A DNA stretch of 64,000 bases from Competibacter_A sp037045535 (GCA_037045535.1 JBAOHI010000041.1:1-64000); one strand, 5' to 3'. Shown: positions 34,970 to 45,068, counted from the stretch's first letter. Notes: a model not told the origin generated them from the sequence alone. Translations and numbers: made by a program.

Positions 34970-35767
34970 ATGAATAATAATTTCATTACAATTCTGATGT
35001 ACCATGCATTGGAAAACTATCCATTTAGTTCTGGCTACACCAAAAAAGGTGATAGAATTTATGTTCTTTCAACCGAAATTTTTAGAGAACAGATGGAGTA
35101 TCTATTTTCAAAAGATTATAAAACCTATCTTTTTAATGAACTTTCAAAAAATAGTGAACTACCTGGGCAGAAAATCGTTATTACATTTGATGATGGCCAT
35201 CAATCAAACTTCGAAATTGCTTTTCCTATTTTGAAAAAATTTGGATTTAAGGCTGAGTTTTTTATTACGACAAGTTTTATTGGCACCAACGGCTTTATGA
35301 CTGCAGAACAGATTAAATTGCTTTATGACTCTGGTATGAGTATTGGTTCACACGGTGTTCACCACTGGTATCTGTCAGATTTAGATCCAAAGCTAATCGA
35401 AAGCGAACTTTTAGAGTCAAAGAGAGTTTTAGAGGCAATTATCCAAGAGCCGATCTTTTCTTTTTCAGCGCCGGGAGGCAGATTAAGCAACTTAGGGATC
35501 AGCCTGGCTAGAAAATGTGGTTACAAATTTATTTGTAATTCCGAACCAAAACCAGCAAATGTCAATGACATGACAACTTTCATACCAAGATATGCTATTA
35601 GAGTAGACACAGGCTGTGATCCTTTTAAAGAGATTGTTAATCAGCGAGAAAAATGGTATAAGAAAAAGTCGAATAAGCAACAACTATTGAAAATTTGCAA
35701 AACTATATTGGGAAATCGAGCATACGAACGGCTAAGAGAAGTAATACTACTTTTTTTATATCATTAG
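34970..35767 (+). CDS. Polysaccharide deacetylase (NodB domain)
   Basis: 265 aa. ITILMYHALEN near the start, the NodB block KIVITFDDGHQSNFEIAFP (Asp pair) and SIGSHGVHHWYLSDL with its His pair mark a metal-dependent carbohydrate esterase family 4 protein. FSFSAPGGRLSNLGI is the later conserved Pro/Gly motif. No signal peptide. It starts 12 bp after the membrane glycosyltransferase and is probably co-translated with it. Confidence 0.88.
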   Translation: MNNNFITILMYHALENYPFSSGYTKKGDRIYVLSTEIFREQMEYLFSKDYKTYLFNELSKNSELPGQKIVITFDDGHQSNFEIAFPILKKFGFKAEFFITTSFIGTNGFMTAEQIKLLYDSGMSIGSHGVHHWYLSDLDPKLIESELLESKRVLEAIIQEPIFSFSAPGGRLSNLGISLARKCGYKFICNSEPKPANVNDMTTFIPRYAIRVDTGCDPFKEIVNQREKWYKKKSNKQQLLKICKTILGNRAYERLREVILLFLYH

Positions 35768-35810
35768 TTTCTGTTTTTTTCTAAACAACTTTATTGAATG
35801 ATTTTAGAAA

Positions 35811-36962
35811 ATGGAAAATATTAAAAAAATAAAAGTCTTGCATCTCATTAGTAGCAAGGCTTTTCTAGGCGCTGAAAGAGTTATTTGTGAAATTGTGCGG
35901 AAAAGCGGCTCAAAAAATACTTTGATGGCTGTGGGGATTTTAACAGCATCAGAAGGACTTGATAGAAGATTTATCAACGAGATACATAGAAAAGATATAG
36001 ATATAGTGAGATTCGGAGAAGGATCAAAACTCAGTTATACTTGCATTAAAGAAATTAACCAATACATTAACAGAAACTCAATTAACATTGTCCATAGCCA
36101 TAATTATAAGTCAGATTTTTATGCTTTTTTGGTTAAAATAATTTTTAGAGAAAAATTTAGACTAGTTGCATCTAATCATACTTGGAAGCTAAATACTTTT
36201 CGCGAATATGGATATAAATGGTTAGATTCAATAATCATGAAGAAATTTAGCGCGCTTGTTGCAATCTCTTCAGAAATAAAAGAAGAAATGATTAAGATAG
36301 GTGTAAATGCGTCAAAGATAAAAGTCATAACAAATGGAGTTGATTGTATAGAGTTTGAAAAAGCACCGGCAAAGAAAGATGCAAGAAAAAAGCTTGAAGT
36401 CAATGAATCTGATTTTATCATCGGTAGCGTTGCTAGTTTGACACCTGAAAAAGGCCATAGAGATTTACTTAAGGCCTTCTCAACAATTCATCTTTCTGTC
36501 CCTCAAGCCAAGCTTGTTTTCATTGGAGAAGGGCCTGAGCGAGAAGAACTTCAAAATTGTGTTTTAACTAATGGGTTGGCAAAAAAAGTTTTGATAATGG
36601 GTTCTAGGGATGATGTTAGGGATCTTTATAAAGGTTTTGATATATTTTTTTTAGCTTCATATCAAGAAGGATTACCAATGGCATTATTGGAAGCCATGGC
36701 GTCTGGAGTGCCGGTTATTGCTACTGCCGTGGGCGCTATTCCAGAAGTTATTCAAAATAAAAACAATGGTATAATTGTGAGGCCAGGAAATATTGAGGAA
36801 ATGCTCCAAGCTATAAAAATTATGTTTTTGGAAGAGGAACTAAGAAACCTTATGGGCGAGAAAGGCATGATGACGGTTCGGCAGAGATATTCTAGCGAAC
36901 GTATGTTAAAAGAGTATGAAAAACTTTATGAACAAGTATTTCTATTTGGCTTAATAAAATGA
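35811..36962 (+). CDS. Family 4 glycosyltransferase
   Basis: 383 aa, GT-B fold. N-terminal VLHLISSKAFLGAERVICEIV, the inter-domain ITNGVDCIEFEKAP, and the donor-binding C-domain with IGSVASLTPEKGHRDLLKAF, VFIGEGPEREEL and YQEGLPMALLEAMASGVPV (E-x7-E motif). It transfers a sugar with retention at the cytoplasmic face. Its stop overlaps the next start (AATGA), so the two are coupled. Confidence 0.92.
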   Translation: MENIKKIKVLHLISSKAFLGAERVICEIVRKSGSKNTLMAVGILTASEGLDRRFINEIHRKDIDIVRFGEGSKLSYTCIKEINQYINRNSINIVHSHNYKSDFYAFLVKIIFREKFRLVASNHTWKLNTFREYGYKWLDSIIMKKFSALVAISSEIKEEMIKIGVNASKIKVITNGVDCIEFEKAPAKKDARKKLEVNESDFIIGSVASLTPEKGHRDLLKAFSTIHLSVPQAKLVFIGEGPEREELQNCVLTNGLAKKVLIMGSRDDVRDLYKGFDIFFLASYQEGLPMALLEAMASGVPVIATAVGAIPEVIQNKNNGIIVRPGNIEEMLQAIKIMFLEEELRNLMGEKGMMTVRQRYSSERMLKEYEKLYEQVFLFGLIK

Positions 36963-38188
36963 AGATACTTTTTCTGAGTACAAAAGGACCACTCCCAACA
37001 AATGATGGTCATGCCCTGAGAACTTATAATCTTTTAAAACAAATCGCTCTAATTCATCAGGTTTATCTTTTAAGCTTCGTCAAGTTTCAGGAGGAATATT
37101 GTTATATTAATGAAATTAGAGGAGTGTGCCGATCAGTTAATTATGCTGAATTGGAAGAAAATGCCTCAAAAATAAGCATGGGTTATAGCCTTCTGAGAAG
37201 TCTTGTGAATCAACAGCCGTTTGTGGCGCTAAAATATTATAAAAAAAATATGCAAAGGTTGATTCAAGATATTGTCGATAAAGAACACCTAGATCTGGTT
37301 CATATAGATATTCTACCGATGAGTGTTTACCTGGAGCTATTCCAGGGTATACCGACTGTCCTCAATGCTCATAATGTTGAATCTTTATTGCTAGATAGGC
37401 AAGTTTTAAATGAGAAGAATTGGTTAAAAAAAATATATTTAACTTCACAGCAGAAGAAGTTAAGTTTGTTTGAACGGATGGCGGCAAAACAAGTAGATCA
37501 TATTATCACATGCTCTGAAGAAGATCGGAAAATATTTGAATTGTTTGCTCCTAGAACTTCTACAACTATAGTTCCTAATGGAGTAGATGTAGAATTTTTT
37601 TGTGCTAAAAATGAAGTTCTCGAGCAGGATATGAAAATCGTTTTCGTTGGTGGGTTGAATTGGTTTCCCAATCTTGATGGCCTTAAATGGTTTGATGAAG
37701 AAGTCTTGCCTTACGTGCTACGAAAGTGCCCCAATATATGCATTTATGTGATAGGGCGATATGAGAAAGACATAAAATGGAAACACAATAAACAGTTTTG
37801 TATAAAAGGGTTTGTACCAGATATTAGGCCGTACTTGGAAGTAGGGGCTGTGGTTATAGTTCCACTCAGGATCGGTGGAGGAACCAGGCTGAAAATATTA
37901 GATGCTATGAGCATGAGTAAAGCAATCGTATCGACATCTATCGGTGCAGAAGGATTGGGCGTTTCGGATGGAATCAATATTGTTTTGCGTGACAACGCTG
38001 AAGATTTTGCTGAAGGTATAATTGAACTGATTGAGGATAGAGAAAAACGACAATCTATCAAAAAAGCCGCCAGATTTTTTGTCGAGGAAAATTATCAGTG
38101 GAAATCTATTGGATCTCGTCTTTTGGATGTTTATGAAAAATCTATTACTGGCGTTGCCAACACTAGAATAAAGTTAAAAGGGAATTAA
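36959..38188 (+). CDS. Family 4 glycosyltransferase (exosortase/EPS-type)
   Basis: 409 aa, GT-B fold. The start MKILFLSTKGPLPTNDGHALR with TYNLLKQIALIHQVYLLSF, and the C-domain IVFVGGLNWFPNLDGLKWF followed by PLRIGGGTRLKILDAMSM, resemble the sugar transferases of exosortase/PEP-CTERM-linked loci. A glycine-rich GGGTRLK donor site replaces the common EGxP pattern. It overlaps the previous gene by 4 bp and precedes the next by 4 bp. Confidence 0.88.
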   Translation: MKILFLSTKGPLPTNDGHALRTYNLLKQIALIHQVYLLSFVKFQEEYCYINEIRGVCRSVNYAELEENASKISMGYSLLRSLVNQQPFVALKYYKKNMQRLIQDIVDKEHLDLVHIDILPMSVYLELFQGIPTVLNAHNVESLLLDRQVLNEKNWLKKIYLTSQQKKLSLFERMAAKQVDHIITCSEEDRKIFELFAPRTSTTIVPNGVDVEFFCAKNEVLEQDMKIVFVGGLNWFPNLDGLKWFDEEVLPYVLRKCPNICIYVIGRYEKDIKWKHNKQFCIKGFVPDIRPYLEVGAVVIVPLRIGGGTRLKILDAMSMSKAIVSTSIGAEGLGVSDGINIVLRDNAEDFAEGIIELIEDREKRQSIKKAARFFVEENYQWKSIGSRLLDVYEKSITGVANTRIKLKGN

Positions 38189-38192
38189 CCAA

Positions 38193-39320
38193 ATGCGTTT
38201 ACTTTATCTTATCGATGAAATTGTGATTAAAGGGGGGACAGAAAAGCATCTATGGGATTTAGCTCACGGAATGAGTGAAAGAGGCCATCAAGTGACGGTA
38301 GTTAGTCTTTGGAATGGTCCTTTTGGAGATCTTTTTCAGAAATCAGAAAGCTTAAATTATCTATCTTTAGGAGTACGTCGTATTTACGGATTCAATGGGA
38401 TTATAGGCTTTTTTAAACTTATCTCTATTATACGGAATTCAAATATAGAGATAGTACAAACTTTTCATACAGCCGCCGATCTGATCGGGCCTCTAGCATC
38501 CTTTCTGTCTGGCCGGAAAATAATTACCATTTCCAGCAGAAGAGATCTTGGATATACAAAGGCGTCCAAGCATATCATAGCGCAGCGAGTAGTTAACCTA
38601 TTTGTAAATAAAATTATTTGTAACTCAATAGAAGTTCAAAAACAAGCTATTCAAAGAGAGAAAATAGATAGCTATAAAACAACCATTATCTATAATGGTA
38701 TTGAAACGCAGCCCTTCACAGATATATCGCAGAAAAATTCAAGTACATTTATTGATAATCACACTATTCCAAAGAAAGGTTTTTACATTGGTACTGTGGC
38801 GAATTTAAGAATGCTAAAAGGTATTCAGGTATTATTAGGAGCTGCAAGGATCCTTTTAAAAGAATATCCATCCATGTTTTTCCTTGTTGCTGGGGATGGC
38901 CAAGATCGGAGGCAGCTAGAGGAACTAGCGAAGAAATACGAAATTTCAGCAAACGTATTTTTCATAGGGTGGATTGAGGACGTGCCAAGCTTTTTGGCTT
39001 GTTTACATATCTATGTTCAACCTTCTTTGACAGAGGGCTTTTCCAACTCTGTCTTGGAGGCTATGGCAGCGGGATTACCGATTATCGCTACAAAGGTAGG
39101 TGGTAATAAAGAGATAATCAACCATGAAAAAGATGGAGTCTTAGCTAAACCTAATGACAGCAATGCCATTGTAAAAGCTATTAATTTACTTTTCCACAAT
39201 GAGGAAAAAAGAAAAGAAATTGCTGAAGCTGGGAGAATAAAGATATTAAGTTCATATACTCTTTCGCAGATGCTTGATCGATATGAAAGTTTTTATTTGC
39301 TATTGAAAAATAAAGCATAA
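38193..39320 (+). CDS. Family 4 glycosyltransferase
   Basis: 375 aa. LLYLIDEIVIKGGTEKHLWDL is the N-terminal acceptor-side motif. IIYNGIETQPF, GTVANLRMLKGIQVLLGAA and SLTEGFSNSVLEAMAAGLPI follow in the GT-B order. It is the last gene of the A+T-rich run; no intact polysaccharide gene lies beyond it in the window because the IS block begins 16 bp later. The locus may once have extended further. Confidence 0.92.
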   Translation: MRLLYLIDEIVIKGGTEKHLWDLAHGMSERGHQVTVVSLWNGPFGDLFQKSESLNYLSLGVRRIYGFNGIIGFFKLISIIRNSNIEIVQTFHTAADLIGPLASFLSGRKIITISSRRDLGYTKASKHIIAQRVVNLFVNKIICNSIEVQKQAIQREKIDSYKTTIIYNGIETQPFTDISQKNSSTFIDNHTIPKKGFYIGTVANLRMLKGIQVLLGAARILLKEYPSMFFLVAGDGQDRRQLEELAKKYEISANVFFIGWIEDVPSFLACLHIYVQPSLTEGFSNSVLEAMAAGLPIIATKVGGNKEIINHEKDGVLAKPNDSNAIVKAINLLFHNEEKRKEIAEAGRIKILSSYTLSQMLDRYESFYLLLKNKA

Positions 39321-39335
39321 TTCTTTTGAGAAAAA

Positions 39336-39691
39336 TATCAAATACTACTAAAATAGTGCATTATATAAATTGATTTTTATTAACCCGGCAATGAAATAGG
39401 CGATTCAGCGGCGTACTGGACGGCGGGGTGGTTGAAATAGGCCATGATCCGCTCTGGGGTGTTGATGAGAAATTGGAGAAAGGCGTTTGCTTTTTGCCGC
39501 AAGGCATGAGGTGTGGAGGAACGGGCGGATAACCGCAAATGGGTTTTGAAATCCCGATTGAGGTATTCGGTCGGATTGCGTTCCGGGGTATAGGGCACTC
39601 GTTTACCCACAACCTCTAACTTATTGTAATATGGTTGTATTTTGATGAGGTCGTGATGAGTTGGGCAGCGTGGGAGCTGGGGGTGTGGAGC
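39336..39691 (-). mobile_element. IS630-family element C, 3' fragment
   Basis: Begins with an end similar to IS630 element B (ATATCAAATACTACTAAAAT at 39335) and runs to the IS4-type element at 39692. Only the last part of its transposase gene, on the minus strand, remains. Confidence 0.65.
39380..39691 (-). pseudogene. IS630-family transposase C-terminal fragment
   Basis: About 75 recognisable residues: RVPYTPERNPTEYLNRDFK (the last catalytic Glu region, equivalent to YSPELNPIE) followed by ALRQKANAFLQFLINTPER and a tail ending SPISLPG. Everything upstream is missing, cut off by the IS4-type element on its right. Non-functional. Confidence 0.75.
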
Positions 39692-41112
39692 CAATACTGT
39701 TGAATTAACACGATTATGCACACAATATATTGAATTAGTTGAATGTTAATTCCAGAAGACCCATCGATAGCACAAATTTCTGGTTTGAAAATCCATGCCC
39801 CTTTCCTCCCTTCTTGACGCTTTTCTGCAGTTGATCCCGCACCGGCTGTCGTCAACCACCTTCCTGCTTTCACCGCAGGCATTTGTTCGCCGGTGCAAGC
39901 TCGCGCTGCCCAGCCTGATCGTCCTCTTGCTGTCCCTGACGGCCAGTGGCAAGAGTCAAGGCGTCGACGGCAAGGTGGGGGCCTTTTTCCGCCTGGCGCG
40001 ACGGAGCGGTTTGTGGCCGGACGCCGAAGCTGTCCACCGGAGCACCGTCACCAAAGCCCGGGCCAAGCTCTCCTGGACCGCTTTCGAACAACTCCATCGT
40101 GACGTCGCGCGCCTCGCCTACGAGGTCTGGCCGACGGGGGATGAGTTCGCGTGGCAGGGCCTGTCGGTGTTTGCCATCGATGGCTCCAAATACCACCTCC
40201 CGGCCGCTGACGCCTTGCGTTCGGTGTTCGATCCCGATAGCGGGCTGGATCACCCCGGCCAAGGTCATTATCCCCAATGCTTGGTCTCCACGGCTTACGA
40301 TGTCTTTCGCCGCCTGCCCGTGGCCCGCACCGTCCAGCCGATGGCCCACGCCAACGAACGGGAAGAGGTCAAGGCCCTGTTACCGCACCTTCCCGGCGGC
40401 GGGGTCTTGCTGTTGGATCGGGGCTATCCCAGCTACGAACTGATCAGCCATCTCCATCACCACTACCAAGGCTACTGGCTTATCCGCTGTCCGGCGTCGG
40501 CCACCTTTCCCGCCGTCGAAGCCTTCGTGCGCTCCGGCCAGGCGGAGGCCACGATCACCCTCCAGCCCCCGCAGGCGGAACCGATCCGGCTGCACGCCCT
40601 GCGCCTGCACAGTCCCGATGGCGAACGCTCCGTCCTCCTTACCAACCTGGAGGATCCCGTCCGTTTTCCCACCGCTGCCATCACCGCGCTCTATTTTCGC
40701 CGCTGGGCAGTGGAAACCCATTATCGCGACGAGAAAACCTCCCTCGACGTCGAAACCTTCCATAGCCAGACCGAGAACGGCATTCGTCAAGAGTTATTCG
40801 CCATTTTGATCGTGGCGGTCATCGCTCGGCTGTTAACTGTCCTGATGACCGATCCAGATCATCCTGCAGGAGTCGAACCCCAGTTCAAACATGCCGTGCT
40901 CACCCTAGCCCAAGAAGCCTTTGTCCTGACGCCAAAATGCCCTGAACGGGCCCTGGTGATATTCACTGAACTCCTGAACGAGATAGCTCGGGTGCGCTAT
41001 TACCGACCCAAAATCCCACGACCCTCGCAACCCCGTGTCTCCAAGAAACCCATTAACAAATGGCAGGTCGATAAAGCCAAACGAATGGCAAACGCTTAAT
41101 TCAACAGTATTG
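39692..41112 (+). mobile_element. IS4-family element C
   Basis: 1421 bp with 17-bp perfect inverted ends CAATACTGTTGAATTAA (39692-39708 and 41096-41112). The transposase stop TAA lies in the right end. The flanks (left GTGGAGC, right ACCCCGG) show no target duplication, so at least one side was rearranged after insertion. Confidence 0.88.
39795..41099 (+). CDS. IS4-family transposase
   Basis: 434 aa, intact. The core holds VFAIDGSKYHLP (first Asp), GVLLLDRGYPSYEL (second Asp) and YFRRWAVETHYRDEK, with the Y-(2)-R-(3)-E-(6)-K spacing. The N-terminal part has VHRSTVTKARAKLSW, a putative DNA-binding helix pair, and the C-terminus is basic (INKWQVDKAKRM). Potentially active on its own ends. Confidence 0.92.
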   Translation: MPLSSLLDAFLQLIPHRLSSTTFLLSPQAFVRRCKLALPSLIVLLLSLTASGKSQGVDGKVGAFFRLARRSGLWPDAEAVHRSTVTKARAKLSWTAFEQLHRDVARLAYEVWPTGDEFAWQGLSVFAIDGSKYHLPAADALRSVFDPDSGLDHPGQGHYPQCLVSTAYDVFRRLPVARTVQPMAHANEREEVKALLPHLPGGGVLLLDRGYPSYELISHLHHHYQGYWLIRCPASATFPAVEAFVRSGQAEATITLQPPQAEPIRLHALRLHSPDGERSVLLTNLEDPVRFPTAAITALYFRRWAVETHYRDEKTSLDVETFHSQTENGIRQELFAILIVAVIARLLTVLMTDPDHPAGVEPQFKHAVLTLAQEAFVLTPKCPERALVIFTELLNEIARVRYYRPKIPRPSQPRVSKKPINKWQVDKAKRMANA

Positions 41113-41128
41113 ACCCCGGGGCGTGGGG

Positions 41129-42448
41129 CTTACAAGTGTAGGTTTTTCCGGTAGTGTTAGGAAAGGGTAAGCGAGACATGAGGTTGCGGTAAAATAGCCG
41201 ATAGGAAATTCACCTGGTTACCGGAGAAACCGCCATGTCTCGCTCGCCCGAACTGTATCAATGGCGCGCAGAAATTGCCAAGCACTTTTCCCATCTGAGC
41301 CAGCCGATGGTGATGGGCTTGGCCTTGTGGAGTTTGGGCATGATTCTCGTGCGCTCGTGTAGTTTGACCGCGATCGCCGCGTGGTGGTCGTGTCGGCTCG
41401 ACCAACCGTTCCAGACCGTGCGGGAACGGCTGCGCGATACCTACCGCGACGCCGAAGCAAAAGCCGGCGCGCATCGAACCGAACTCGACTTGAGATCGTG
41501 TTGGGCGCCGTGGCTCGCCTGGGTCTTGGCAGGCTGGTCCGGGACGCAACTGGCGGTGGCCTTGGACGCGACCACCTTGGGACAACGCTTTGTCCTGCTG
41601 GTCATCAGCGTGCTGTACCGGGGCTGTGCGGTCCCGATCGTGTGGAAGGTGTTGCCGGCCACCCGCAAACATCCCTGGAAACCCGAGTGGCTGGCCCTAT
41701 TGAAGACCCTGCGCGGGTCGGTACCGCCGACCTGGACGGTGCTCGTGCTCGCCGATCGGGGGCTGTACGCCAAGTGGTTGTTCGAGGCCATCCAGGCATT
41801 GGGTTGGCATCCGCTGCTGCGCGTCAACGCCGGGGGCACGTTCCGGCCCGCCGGCTGGCATCACCGCTACCCGTTGACCCACTGGACGCCCACCGTCGGG
41901 AGCCGATGGCAAGGGCGGGGCACCGCGTTTGCCGGGAAAAAACCGCCTGGACTGCACCCTGCTGGCCTATTGGGGTGCAGGCCATCGCGAGCCGTGGTTG
42001 CTCCTGACCGATTGCCCCCCCCAAGCCGCCGAGGCTTGTTGGTACGGGTTGCGCGCCTGGATCGAGCAAGGCTTCAAAAAGATCAAGGGAGGCGGCTGGC
42101 AATGGCACTATACCCGGATGACCGATCCCGACCGGGCAGCACGCCTCTGGTTGGCTCTCGCCCTCGCCACCTGGTGGGTGCTCGCCGTGGGCGGCGAAGC
42201 CGAAGCCCACCTCCCGGCCGCCACGTTTCCATCGGTGCCGGGTTCGCCCCGGCAACAAGGCCGGCGCTGGCGGTTAGTCGGCATCTTCCGGCAAGGCTGG
42301 TCGTTGATCGTGGTCGCACTTTTCAATCATGAACCATTACCTCTCGGCCACGGTTGCCCAGAGCCTTGGCCCGCCGGCCCCATCCTCCCTGATAGCCCAC
42401 CATTACCAGTGCCCGTAGGCGAGACATGAAAAAACCTACACTTGTAAG
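41129..42448 (+). mobile_element. IS4-family element D with 11-bp target duplication
   Basis: 1320 bp bounded by 19-bp perfect inverted ends CTTACAAGTGTAGGTTTTT (41129-41147 and 42430-42448). GGGGCGTGGGG is duplicated at 41118-41128 and 42449-42459. It lies 16 bp from IS4 element C. Confidence 0.93.
41235..42429 (+). pseudogene. IS4-family transposase with a frameshift at an A-run
   Basis: The first frame (41235 to about 41940) carries LAVALDATTLGQRFVLLV (first Asp) and VLVLADRGLYAKWLF (second Asp). At the A6 run near 41937-41942 the correct reading moves to the frame ending at 42429: NRLDCTLLAYWGAG, REPWLLLTDCPP, then YGLRAWIEQGFKKIK, with the Glu of Y-(2)-R-(3)-E-(6)-K. One base less in the run would join them. 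The first frame continues out of register to 42332 as basic, Pro/Arg-rich nonsense. Possibly a real mutation, a sequencing error or programmed frameshifting. Confidence 0.85.
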
Positions 42449-42711
42449 GGGGCGTGGGGGTGGGCGGCACCCTGGGCCTGCAGGGCCTGCTGACGGCGGG
42501 TACGCTGACGGGAACCAGAGGTCATAGGGCTTTCTCGGGAAAACGGCGACTTGTATGTCTGTATAACTATGTGCCCACGTATAGCCATAAGCAAGCGCTA
42601 CCCGGTGTTCTTCTTGCAGATAAGGGGTTGATTTCACCATCTGCCCCGCACTACAACGTGAAGCGCCAACGATGAGCACAAATTTCCAAAGACATTCTGT
42701 ACATAATTTGC

Positions 42712-43006
42712 CTAACATGTCGGCGCCTCCCACCGACCCGCGCACTCGTCGATGAGCCTGCGCAGCTCGCGCAGCCGATCGATCCGGAAAAACGCACGAC
42801 CAGCACCGACCGTGACTACTAGGTCAGGCTCCGCAACGTCGGTCCACTCGACCGGTAGCGTGCGCAGCCGTTGGTCGGCACCCGCATACGAGACGCGGTC
42901 ACCGCCCCAGTTGTTGCGCACCGCGAGCAGATCGAAGCTTTGCCCTCGCAGCGGATGGAAGGGGTGGGTGACGGTAAAAACCTGCGCGCCATGTTCGTCA
43001 CCATAT
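42712..43006 (-). pseudogene. IS-associated Y4bD/DUF5372-like gene, 5' end cut off
   Basis: Read on the minus strand from 43006, the frame gives VTHPFHPLRGQSFDLLAV, NNWGGDRVSYAG, LRTLPVEWTDV and VGAGRAFFRIDRLRELRRL, ending in TC and a stop at 42712. This resembles the small Y4bD/Y4pK (DUF5372) proteins found beside recombinase or IS genes in rhizobia and other bacteria; the match is from memory. An IS5 copy lies at its 5' side, and beyond that copy there is IS21 sequence, so its natural start is lost. Function unknown. Confidence 0.55.
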
Positions 43007-44256
43007 GGGCACCTCGAAAAACCTTGTTATGAGAAAATAGGGTTGTTGATCCCCGCCAAGAGCCCGGATATCCGATGATCAAAGAAAGCCTGTTTGCCGC
43101 CCAGGAACGGGAAGCCAAATTGGATCGTCTGGGCGATGTGCTGCAAGTCATGGAGCAGCAGGTTGACTTCAAGGCGCTGGCGGCGGAGATGGACCGGGTA
43201 GCGCCACGACCCGGACGGGCACGTGGGGGGCGTCCACCGTTTCCCACCGAGTTGATGGTACGTGCCCTGGTTCTTCAGGATTTATATGGACTGAGTGACG
43301 AACAGATGGAATACCAAGTGCTGGATCGACTGAGCTTCCAGCGTTTCCTGGGCCTGCGGCACAGTAGTCAGATACCCGATCGCACCACATTCTGGACCTT
43401 CCGCGAGCGGTTGACGGTGGCGAAGGCGGGAGACGCGCTGTTTGAGGCGGTGCATCGTCAACTGGCCCAGCAGGGTTATATTGCTCGTGGTGGGCAGATG
43501 GTGGACGCCAGTCTGGTTCCCGTTCCTCGCCAGCACGTCACGGAAAAAGAACGGGAATTGCTGAAAGCGTCGGCGATGCCGGTGGACTGGAAGCCGGCCC
43601 AGCGCCGGCAGAAGGACATGGAGGCCACCTGGACGAAGAAGCACGGCAAATCCTACTTCGGTTACAAGGTCTCGGTCAGCGCCGACCGACGCTACAAGCT
43701 GATCCGCCAGGTCAAGGTCAGCACCGCTGCGGAGAACGACACCCTGCACCTGGAAGATGTCCTGGATCACGCGAATACCGGCCGTGATCTTTATGGCGAC
43801 AAGGGCTATGTTGATGGTGAACGTGAGCGGCGCCTCAAGACCCAGGGTTGGCGAGTACACATCCAGCGCAAGGCAAAGAAAGGCAAACCGCTGTCCGCCT
43901 GCCAGGCGCGCCGCAACACCCGCATTGCCCGGGTTCGGGCGCGGGTCGAACACGTCTTCGCCGCTATGGAGCAGATGGGCGGAAAACTCCTACGATGTAT
44001 CGGTCTGGATCGAGCGACCTTCCAACTCACGGGGAAGGCAGCGGTCTACAACCTACGTCGCCTGTGCATTCTCAAGGCATACGGTGTGGTCGCTTTCTAA
44101 CGCCCAAGTGCGATCCCGGTACGACCGGGATGGTGATTTCGGGCGGGGATGAACCCTTCGGGCCGGGGCACAAACCAAAGATATTGTGAGGCTCACGCCT
44201 CAGGCACCTTGCTTTGCCCATTTTGCCGGCTTCATGTCCGGTTTTTCGAGGTGCCC
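43007..44256 (+). mobile_element. IS5-family element, full copy 3
   Basis: 1250 bp, flanked by ATAT at 43003-43006 and 44257-44260. Because the duplication is intact, the junction between the Y4bD-like gene and the IS21 fragment already existed when this copy arrived. Confidence 0.95.
43075..44100 (+). CDS. IS5-family transposase (copy 3)
   Basis: 341 aa, same protein as 7701-8726 with D144, D242 and E292 in place. At the codon corresponding to the CCA/CCG difference (R-P-R-P region near residue 45) it carries CCA, as do copies 1 and 2. Confidence 0.95.
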   Translation: MIKESLFAAQEREAKLDRLGDVLQVMEQQVDFKALAAEMDRVAPRPGRARGGRPPFPTELMVRALVLQDLYGLSDEQMEYQVLDRLSFQRFLGLRHSSQIPDRTTFWTFRERLTVAKAGDALFEAVHRQLAQQGYIARGGQMVDASLVPVPRQHVTEKERELLKASAMPVDWKPAQRRQKDMEATWTKKHGKSYFGYKVSVSADRRYKLIRQVKVSTAAENDTLHLEDVLDHANTGRDLYGDKGYVDGERERRLKTQGWRVHIQRKAKKGKPLSACQARRNTRIARVRARVEHVFAAMEQMGGKLLRCIGLDRATFQLTGKAAVYNLRRLCILKAYGVVAF

Positions 44257-44258
44257 AT

Positions 44259-45059
44259 ATGCAATGCGCGCTCTACTCCAAGGCCAAGGTCGAGGCCGGC
44301 GTCAAATACGTCAAGCGCGCCTTCCTGCCGCTGCGGGAGTTTCGGAGCCTGACCAACGCCAACCGGCAATTGGCCGAGTGGGTGCTGGGGGAGGCCGGCA
44401 ACCGCTGCCACGGCACGACGCGAGAGCAGCCGCTGACCCGCTTCCTGACGACCGAGCGCGCCCTGCTGCAACCCCTGCCCGAAGCGCCGCCCGTCCTGGC
44501 AATCTGGGCCAAAGTCAAGGTCCATCGCGACGCCCACGTCCAGTTCGAGCGCTGCCTGTACTCGGTGCCGTTTCGCCTGGTCGGCCAGACCCTGTGGCTC
44601 AAGGCGGGCGACAGCCTGGTCAACCTCTATCGCGACCACGAGCAGGTGGCCAGCCATCCCCGCCAGACCCACCCCGGCGCCCGCTCGACCGTGGCCGATC
44701 ATCTCCCGCCCGCCGCGCTGGCCTGGAGCCTGCAAGACACGCAATGGTGTCTGCGCGAAGCCGAGCGCATCGGCCCTGCCTGCCAGGCCCTGGTCGAGAG
44801 CCTGTTCGCCGACCGGGTACTGGTCAATCTCCGCGCGGTCCAGGGCGTGTTGCGGCTGGAGAAAACCTACGGTGCCGCGCGCCTTGACGCGGCCTGCGCG
44901 CGGGTGCTGCGCTTTGGCACCGTCCGCTACCGAACCGTGAAGGCGATCCTCGCCAAGGGCTTGGACGCCCTGCAGCCGCCCCTGTTGGCGACCCCTACGC
45001 CCAGCACTTACACCCGAGGTAGCCGCTTCTGTCGCGAACCCCGCACCCTGTTCCATTGA
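44259..45059 (+). pseudogene. istA: IS21 transposase IstA, C-terminal half
   Basis: About 266 codons remain of an expected 500 or so. The fragment starts in the end of the integrase core (YSKAKVEAGVKYVKRAFLP, with the last catalytic Glu) and contains the following beta-barrel region (HVQFERCLYSVPFRLVGQTLWLK) and the C-terminal tail. The helix-turn-helix and the first two catalytic Asp residues are missing, so it is inactive. It is 9 bp before istB. Confidence 0.88.
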
Positions 45060-45068
45060 GGCGCCCGC

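Noticed and set aside
8863..39320. Exosortase (XrtA) or PEP-CTERM targets
   Set aside because: The gene types resemble exosortase-A loci, but no exosortase, no chain-length determinant and no PEP-CTERM tail were found in the window, so the link remains by analogy.
39692..41112. Target duplication for IS4-C
   Set aside because: The flanking bases do not match at any length from 4 to 13.
42460..42711. Possible small gene between IS4-D and the Y4bD-like fragment
   Set aside because: A 73-codon frame exists but has no SD, no recognisable motif and sits in IS debris.
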